Shown here: in pieces, positions 6,468-10,792 of the stretch
Position numbering within the stretch: the stretch's first letter is position 1
Layout: each line of letters opens with the position of its first letter
From: Chitinophagales bacterium
GTDB lineage: Bacteria > Bacteroidota > Bacteroidia > Chitinophagales > Saprospiraceae
DNA length: 10,792 nucleotides
Assembly: GCA_013298445.1 (NCBI GenBank)
Contig: JAAFHQ010000126.1
Span: 1-10,792, forward strand
Direction of reading: 5' to 3'
Notes under the pieces: model-generated
The model's database searches: none
The model's input: the letters and a program-made list of their open reading frames with translations, nothing else
Told to the model about the DNA's origin: nothing
Program-made: the position numbers and the translations under genes

Positions 6468-7778
6468 ATGTCGGTAGCAACTCAATTGAAGTACAAAGTA
6501 AAAGACATTGCTCTTGCCGAATGGGGGCGCAAGGAAATCACCCTTGCTGAGGCGGAAATGCCAGGTTTGATGGCCCTTCGCGAGAAGTATGGCCAGTCCA
6601 AACCTTTGAAAGGTGCACGCATTGCAGGTTGTTTGCACATGACCATTCAAACGGCTGTACTGATTGAAACCCTCAAGGAACTGGGCGCAGATGTAACCTG
6701 GTCTTCTTGTAACATCTTTTCGACCCAAGACCACGCTGCTGCCGCAATTGCTGCAGCCGGGATTCCCGTTTTTGCCTGGAAAGGAATGACTGAAGAAGAA
6801 TACGAATGGTGTGTAGAGCAAACTTTGTACGCTTTTGAAGGCGGCCAAGGACTCAACATGATCCTGGATGATGGTGGCGACCTTACGAATATTGTTTTGG
6901 ACAAATTCCCCGAATTGGTGAGCAGCCTTGGAGGGATTTCCGAAGAAACCACTACTGGTGTACACCGCTTGTACGAGCGCGTAGCAAAAGGCACCTTGCC
7001 TGTACCTGCTATTAACGTGAACGACTCGGTTACCAAGTCTAAGTTTGACAACAAATACGGCTGTAAAGAATCTCTGGTGGACGCTATCCGCCGCGCTACC
7101 GACATCATGATGGCCGGTAAAGTAGCAGTGGTTGCTGGTTACGGCGACGTAGGTAAGGGTTCTGCTGCTTCTCTGCGTGGTGCAGGTTGCCGGGTGATCG
7201 TTTCTGAAATCGACCCAATTTGTGCGCTGCAAGCAGCCATGGATGGTTTTGAAGTGAAGAAGATGATCAACGCGATTCCTCGCGCCGACATCGTGGTAAC
7301 TGCTACTGGTAACTGCCGCATCATCGGTCCAGAGCACTTTAAAGTGATGAAAGACAAAGCGATCGTGTGCAACATTGGCCACTTCGACAACGAAATCGAT
7401 GTTGCCTGGTTGAAAGAAAACTACGGTCACACCAAAGATACCATCAAGCCTCAGGTAGACTTGTACAACATCGATGGCAACGACATCCTGTTGTTGGCTG
7501 AAGGCCGCCTGGTTAACCTGGGTTGTGCAACTGGTCACCCATCCTTTGTAATGTCTAACTCTTTCACCAACCAGGTTTTGGCTCAATTGGAGCTTTACAC
7601 CAAAGGTGACAAGTACGAGAACAAAGTATACATGCTGCCCAAAGAATTGGATGAGGAAGTAGCTCGCCTGCACCTGGCCAAAATTGGGGTAGAACTGGAA
7701 GAACTGACTACCGAACAGGCTGAATACATCGGCGTTGAAAAACAAGGTCCGTTTAAGCCCGAGTACTATCGGTATTAA
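6468..7778 (+). CDS. ahcY: S-adenosyl-L-homocysteine hydrolase (adenosylhomocysteinase)
   Basis: The 436-residue cytosolic enzyme splits S-adenosylhomocysteine to adenosine and homocysteine using bound NAD, clearing the inhibitor left by methyltransferases. Visible signatures are the substrate-domain [15 protein letters not shown] (residues 55-69), [13 protein letters not shown] (82-94), DDGGD (134-138), [10 protein letters not shown] (159-168) and [11 protein letters not shown] (185-195) with the catalytic Lys and Asp. The Rossmann loop GYGDVGKG is at 224-231, then [10 protein letters not shown] (247-256), GHFDNEID (304-311) and the C-terminal FKPEYYRY that closes the active site in the tetramer. 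Length is that of the short type, without the roughly 40-residue insert of many bacterial homologues. It appears monocistronic, with a -7 element upstream and a terminator downstream. Confidence 0.98.
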   Translation: MSVATQLKYKVKDIALAEWGRKEITLAEAEMPGLMALREKYGQSKPLKGARIAGCLHMTIQTAVLIETLKELGADVTWSSCNIFSTQDHAAAAIAAAGIPVFAWKGMTEEEYEWCVEQTLYAFEGGQGLNMILDDGGDLTNIVLDKFPELVSSLGGISEETTTGVHRLYERVAKGTLPVPAINVNDSVTKSKFDNKYGCKESLVDAIRRATDIMMAGKVAVVAGYGDVGKGSAASLRGAGCRVIVSEIDPICALQAAMDGFEVKKMINAIPRADIVVTATGNCRIIGPEHFKVMKDKAIVCNIGHFDNEIDVAWLKENYGHTKDTIKPQVDLYNIDGNDILLLAEGRLVNLGCATGHPSFVMSNSFTNQVLAQLELYTKGDKYENKVYMLPKELDEEVARLHLAKIGVELEELTTEQAEYIGVEKQGPFKPEYYRY

Positions 7779-7804
7779 TCGAATTGTCTCGCTAATGAAA
7801 CCAG

Positions 7805-7841
7805 GCCCATGTTGTATTTACAGCATGGGCTTTGTTTTTTT
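7805..7841 (+). terminator. Intrinsic terminator after ahcY
   Basis: GCCCATGTTG (7805-7814) pairs with CAGCATGGGC (7821-7830) over 10 bp, with one G-T wobble, around a TATTTA loop. A T-rich tract (TTTGTTTTTTT, 7831-7841) follows directly. It begins 26 bases beyond the ahcY stop and separates ahcY from the Uma2-family gene. Confidence 0.9.
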
Positions 7842-7894
7842 GGAAAAAACTGGTAATTTTCTTTTAGTTTTAATAAATTGGATCAAAAATAAGA

Positions 7895-8371
7895 ATGATG
7901 CCATCTACTGTTGCATTATCAGAATACGAAATTGAACGCGGAAAACCTATGCCAGATAAGAATCATGCCTTGATTCAAGGAAATTTGAATTTCTTGATTC
8001 GTTTACTTTATGGAGAAAAGTATACTGTACTTCCTGAGATAAACTTAGACCTTCCCATTCGGGAACGGGTACCTGATCTGGCCATTTATCCTATAATTCA
8101 ATTCAACCCAGACGAGAATGAAATTAGGATGAAGCAAGCTCCACTTTGTGCCATCGAGATTCTTTCCGCCAAGCAGGATTTATCAGAATTGATGACCAAA
8201 CGTGCCGAGTATTTTACGGGCGGGGTATTGTCCTATTGGTTGGTGTTACCTGCATTGTACACCATTTATGTGTTTCATTCCGCAACAGAATACCAGATCT
8301 TCTCCGGGAAAGACAAACTTCAGGACACCAAATTGGGCATTGAATTGCAATTGGAGGAGGTTTTTAAATAA
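7895..8371 (+). CDS. Uma2-family (DUF820) putative endonuclease, short form
   Basis: The 158-residue product matches the Uma2/DUF820 family (PF05685), which has a PD-(D/E)XK nuclease-like fold. Core landmarks are ERGKPMPDKNHALIQGNL (residues 14-31), PEINLDLPIRERVPDLAIYP (47-66), IEILSAKQDLSELMTKRAEYF (residues 87-107) and GVLSYWLVLPALYTIYVF (110-127). Candidate catalytic residues are E48, D61 and E88. Family members are often nearer 190 residues; the missing part is at the N-terminus. Function is largely unknown, and the genes are often multi-copy in cyanobacteria and Bacteroidota. An ATG follows immediately at 7898, so the start is uncertain by one codon. The gene stands alone after the ahcY terminator and converges on the TrpF-like gene with only 3 bases between stop codons. 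Confidence 0.85.
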   Translation: MMPSTVALSEYEIERGKPMPDKNHALIQGNLNFLIRLLYGEKYTVLPEINLDLPIRERVPDLAIYPIIQFNPDENEIRMKQAPLCAIEILSAKQDLSELMTKRAEYFTGGVLSYWLVLPALYTIYVFHSATEYQIFSGKDKLQDTKLGIELQLEEVFK

Positions 8372-8374
8372 TAC

Positions 8375-9025
8375 TTATCCGTAAACTGCCTTAAAAAAGG
8401 CCTCTAACTTCACCTGATCCAAACTTCCATTCGTCCGCACACTGCTACACAAATCCAGTCCCCAGGGCTGCACCGCATCCATCGCTGCACGTACATTTTC
8501 TGCTTTGAGGCCCCCGGCCAAAAAAACGGGTTTGGCCGCTTGTTCCACGATCTGTCGACTAAGTGCCCAATTGTGCACCCGACCAGTTCCGCCCAATTCC
8601 TTTACGGCCAAATTAGGGTTGCCAGAATCCAGTAGCAGGGCATCCACTTGTGGCGCAATTTCTAGGGCCTCATCCACACTACGCTCATCAATCACGTGAA
8701 TCACTTGCACAATGGAAATGCCGGGAAGTGCCAGGCGCAAATCGGCATATGTACCCTCGCTTAAAGCATCCACAATTTGCACCGTATTGGTACCTACTGC
8801 CTGCTGATGCGTGGCAATGTCCGCTGCATTGGTGCGGCTGGTGAGTAAAAAACTGGCAATGGGTGGCGGTATGCTGGCCGCAATTTCCTGAATGAGTGCA
8901 TCACTAATTGGCCCCGGGCCACTGGGCATTTTGGCAACCAGGCCCAAGGCCGAAGCGCCATGCTCAATCGCCATTTTTGCTTCTGCAAGGTTAGAAATAC
9001 AGCAAATCTTAACTTTTGGAAACAT
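8375..9025 (-). CDS. Divergent phosphoribosylanthranilate isomerase (TrpF-like), stand-alone
   Basis: The 216-residue product has the TIM-barrel pattern of TrpF, which isomerises phosphoribosylanthranilate in tryptophan synthesis. Landmarks are KICCIS (residues 6-11; C8 aligns with the catalytic Cys), ALLLDSG (129-135; D133 aligns with the catalytic Asp), GGTGRVHNW (145-153), FLAGGLKAENV (168-178) and GLDLCSSVRTNGSLDQVKLEAF (residues 189-210). The phosphate-binding elements therefore look intact. Departures from the classic enzyme are KICC instead of KICG, no GVFV segment, and QIVDAL (83-88) where QLHG is usual. No other trp gene is in view. It may be a true TrpF of a divergent branch or a paralogue with another sugar-phosphate substrate, so I leave the symbol blank. 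Confidence 0.82.
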   Translation of the reverse strand: MFPKVKICCISNLAEAKMAIEHGASALGLVAKMPSGPGPISDALIQEIAASIPPPIASFLLTSRTNAADIATHQQAVGTNTVQIVDALSEGTYADLRLALPGISIVQVIHVIDERSVDEALEIAPQVDALLLDSGNPNLAVKELGGTGRVHNWALSRQIVEQAAKPVFLAGGLKAENVRAAMDAVQPWGLDLCSSVRTNGSLDQVKLEAFFKAVYG

Positions 9026-9051
9026 TTCTTTAACGCTTTAAGCAGGTCAAA

Positions 9052-9067
9052 TCACCCATTAGGGTGA
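9052..9067. other. Small hairpin in the divergent trpF-like/esterase intergenic region
   Basis: TCACCC-ATTA-GGGTGA is a perfect 6-bp inverted repeat with a 4-base loop. It lies 26 bases upstream of the TrpF-like start and 23 bases upstream of the esterase -7 element, so it could be an operator for one or both genes. Nothing identifies a cognate regulator. Confidence 0.35.
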
Positions 9068-9089
9068 GGACATGCGCCGGAAACTAAGC

Positions 9090-9097
9090 TAATTTTG
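9090..9097 (+). promoter_or_regulatory. Bacteroidota -7 promoter element for the esterase gene
   Basis: TAATTTTG matches TAnnTTTG. Transcription would begin near 9103-9105, giving a leader of about 27 bases to the ATG at 9131. This placement argues against the in-frame ATG at 9095, which would lie upstream of the transcript start. No convincing -33 TTTG is visible. Confidence 0.5.
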
Positions 9098-9130
9098 AAG
9101 TATTCAAATACCAAAAAACACCTCAAGATT

Positions 9131-10090
9131 ATGAAAAATAATTTGAAAATCACCTTACAACTGTTGTCGCTCATCTGTGCGCTATTCATCTTCAACGCCT
9201 GTGGCGATGAAGAATTGGTTGATCCCGGAGGCAATGAATTGACTGCTCAAAAACGCATCGATCATACCCTGAACGTGGATGGGAAGGATCGCGAATTCAT
9301 CGTGTTTCAACCCGCCGGGATTCAAGTGAATTCCCCCGTACCAGTGGTGTTTATGTTGCATGGTACTTCCGGCAATGGAGAGAAGTTTTACAATATTTCT
9401 GGTTGGAAAGAAAAAGCGGCAAAAGAGAAATTTTATGCCATTTTCCCTTCTTCGCTTACCTATTGCATCACCGAGGATGGGGTAAAATCTACCACAACGA
9501 AGTGGAACCATTTCGACCTGGACTCCATTGCTTGTCCTGGCCAAAAACTGTACGATGATGTAAAATTCTTCCGGGAAATGTTGAAGTTTTTACAAACGAA
9601 ATACCCCATCGACCCCAAACGGGTATATGTGAGCGGCTTTTCCAATGGTGGACAGTTCACCTTCCGACTTGCAGTAGAAGCTTCCGATTTGATTGCGGCA
9701 GTAGCACCCTTCGGGGCCATTTTTACCAATCAAAACAAGGTGCCGCTGTCACTCATTCCAATTTATCACGGTTTTGGAAACCTGGACGATCGTTTTTTTC
9801 CCTTAAACAATGGTCAGCCTTTACCCATGGGTGCGCCACTAATGAACCTTGGAGGGATGAAATTGTCTACTGGCACGATATGTAATACTTTTGGTCTGAC
9901 TTATGCCAATACCCTTAAGGAAACTGCCAATGCGGCCTTTTGGACCTTTAGTACGCCCACCAAAGGCAATACCAATGTGTACCACATCCATGAGTTCAAA
10001 GACATGACCCATGAGTATCCGAATGGAGACAACTACCCCATTGCTGCTACGGAGTTGTTGTGGCCGTTTTTTAGTAAATACAGTAAGTGA
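9131..10090 (+). CDS. Lipoprotein esterase, PHB depolymerase / feruloyl esterase type (alpha/beta hydrolase)
   Basis: The 319-residue product begins with a lipoprotein signal: a hydrophobic stretch (about residues 8-22) ending FNAC, lipidated at C24, then GDEE. The hydrolase shows FMLHGTSGNG (74-83, oxyanion region), SGWKEKAAKEKFYAIFPS (90-107), the nucleophile elbow GFSNGG (169-174, Ser171), an acid candidate at D219 or D220 (GNLDDRF) and the histidine in DMTHEYP (H294). The order matches COG3509/CE1-like esterases, which cleave polyester or ester-linked plant polymer substituents. Three cysteines in the mature domain (112, 135, 251) could form a disulfide outside the cytoplasm. The chosen start follows the -7 element at 9090; an in-frame ATG at 9095 would add 12 charged residues before the signal. 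The stop codon lies inside the first unit of the downstream repeat cassette. Substrate unknown. Confidence 0.85.
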   Translation: MKNNLKITLQLLSLICALFIFNACGDEELVDPGGNELTAQKRIDHTLNVDGKDREFIVFQPAGIQVNSPVPVVFMLHGTSGNGEKFYNISGWKEKAAKEKFYAIFPSSLTYCITEDGVKSTTTKWNHFDLDSIACPGQKLYDDVKFFREMLKFLQTKYPIDPKRVYVSGFSNGGQFTFRLAVEASDLIAAVAPFGAIFTNQNKVPLSLIPIYHGFGNLDDRFFPLNNGQPLPMGAPLMNLGGMKLSTGTICNTFGLTYANTLKETANAAFWTFSTPTKGNTNVYHIHEFKDMTHEYPNGDNYPIAATELLWPFFSKYSK

Positions 10091-10227
10091 AAAGTGAAAA
10101 GTGAAAAGTGAAAAGTGAAAAGTTAGGAAGGCATTTCAACCCTTCCAAGCTTAGGTGCAAAAAACAAGGAATACAGTTGAAAAACAACTGGTGAATTATT
10201 TTTCACTTTTCACTTTTCACTTTTCAC
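10087..10227. repeat. Inverted cassette with tandem GTGAAAA arms
   Basis: The left arm is five exact GTGAAAA units (10087-10121). The right arm is four exact TTTTCAC units (10200-10227), the reverse complement. The 78-base centre (10122-10199) holds two further hairpins: GGAAGG/CCTTCC (10126-10131 with 10141-10146) and CAGTTG-AAAAA-CAACTG (10174-10190). The element fills the gap between the convergent esterase and symporter genes. It overlaps the esterase stop codon (10088-10090) and ends 5 bases from the symporter stop (10233-10235). The plan matches that of the cassette at 295-411, with a different unit. It could act as a bidirectional 3'-end structure or be a small mobile element. Confidence 0.88.
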
Positions 10228-10232
10228 TTAAC

Positions 10233-10792
10233 CTATCCCCTAAAACTAATCATCACAAACACTACAATCCCTACAACCACTACCGACATCACCACATCCC
10301 AGATGCTGTAACTTGCACGGTTCTCGGCTTTTTGTTGATCAGTCATAGTGCCATAAGTCAAGCCCGTAATGCTCTCAGGTGCAGGCGGAGGTGTAAGCAA
10401 ACTCACGATCACACACACCAGTACCGAGAACAAGAAGAACCAGGCGGCAAAAGTGAGGAAGTTCATCGCGCCAAAGCTGTGTAGCAGGCTGCCAGGTGTA
10501 AGTGAATCCTTGCTCAATTCCAAAGTCAAGCGTAGCAAGGCAACCACCAAACCCGAAATCAAAGTAGCCATGGCTCCTTTGCTATTGATGCGTTTGGAGA
10601 AAATACCCAAAAGGAACACGGCTGTGATGGGTGGCGCAATATAGGACTGTACCGATTGCAGGTACTCGTATAGTACGCCAGAGATATTCTGCATAATGGG
10701 AATCCACAAAATCCCCAGGATGACCACCACTGCGGTGGCATAACGCCCTACGCCCAGGAGTTGTTTTTCTGGCGCATCCGGACGGAGTTTTT
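10233..10792 (-). CDS. Sodium:solute symporter (SSS/SGLT family), C-terminal part (cut by right edge)
   Basis: The frame is open from the right edge to a TAG at 10233-10235, showing the last 185 residues of an inner-membrane sodium-coupled transporter. The visible part begins KLRPDAPEKQLLGVGRYATA, a cytoplasmic loop typical of SGLT-like SSS members, followed by about five hydrophobic helices. These are VVVILGILWIPIMQ, the segment around IAPPITAVFLLGIF, ATLISGLVVALLRLTL, a strongly hydrophobic stretch around FLTFAAWFFLFSVLVCVIV, and a last C-terminal helix ending ISFRG. A GTG at 10728-10730 is internal, not the start, because the upstream codons fit the family and no stop intervenes. Typical members exceed 500 residues, so about a third is seen. 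The substrate (sugar, nucleoside or other) cannot be told from this end. Confidence 0.9.
   Translation of the reverse strand, partial: KLRPDAPEKQLLGVGRYATAVVVILGILWIPIMQNISGVLYEYLQSVQSYIAPPITAVFLLGIFSKRINSKGAMATLISGLVVALLRLTLELSKDSLTPGSLLHSFGAMNFLTFAAWFFLFSVLVCVIVSLLTPPPAPESITGLTYGTMTDQQKAENRASYSIWDVVMSVVVVGIVVFVMISFRG

Noticed and set aside
6441..7745. A 434-codon open frame antisense to ahcY
   Set aside because: It exactly mirrors a strongly recognised gene, its translation shows no family likeness, and long antisense frames are expected opposite such coding sequence.
10155..10484. A 109-codon plus-strand frame covering the right repeat arm and the symporter end
   Set aside because: Its middle is a translation of the TTTTCAC repeats and the rest is antisense to the symporter, with no protein-family likeness.

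Overview
The window looks like a chromosomal segment from a Bacteroidota bacterium, most likely of the Saprospiraceae. The reasons are a type IX secretion plug-type protein, the Bacteroidota-type -7 promoter motif TAnnTTTG upstream of two genes, A-rich leaders instead of clear Shine-Dalgarno sites, a lipoprotein with acidic residues right after the lipidated cysteine, and moderate GC. A Haliscomenobacter-like genome would fit, but that is a guess from general impression and not from any comparison.

Layout. Bases 1-4927 are all minus strand. In transcription order they hold a type IX secretion plug-domain protein (4927-3536), a TolC-like outer-membrane efflux protein (3432-1999), a membrane-anchored periplasmic adaptor (1837-419) and the N-terminal part of a TIGR04282/DUF2064 glycosyltransferase (286 to the left edge). 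A short divergent intergenic region (4928-5008) separates this block from plus-strand housekeeping genes: a MocA-like nucleotidyltransferase (5009-5620), pdxH (5746-6390), ahcY (6468-7778, followed by a clear intrinsic terminator) and a small Uma2-family protein (7895-8371). Uma2 converges, with a 3-base gap, on a divergent stand-alone TrpF-like protein (9025-8375). Then come a lipoprotein esterase of the PHB-depolymerase/feruloyl-esterase type (9131-10090, plus) and, converging on it, the C-terminal part of a sodium:solute symporter (right edge to 10233, minus).

How the genes work together. The TolC-like protein and the adaptor should form two thirds of a tripartite export machine, but no inner-membrane pump gene is in view. 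AhcY, PdxH, the MocA-like enzyme and the TrpF-like protein are separate metabolic enzymes with no obvious shared pathway. No gene cluster here looks like a new defence or biosynthetic system.

The most unusual content is non-coding. Three compact repeat structures lie between genes: two inverted cassettes whose arms are tandem 7- or 8-base units (295-411, unit AAGTTGAG; 10087-10227, unit GTGAAAA), and an array of four 20-base hairpins of 8+4+8 design with compensatory stem changes (1869-1993). Each begins 5 to 7 bases beyond the stop codon of a minus-strand gene, and one also overlaps the stop codon of the plus-strand esterase. These are the best candidates for something undescribed. A 15-bp inverted repeat in the pdxH leader is the next most notable element. 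No intergenic gap exceeds 300 bases, and I saw no rRNA, tRNA, CRISPR array or transposase gene.
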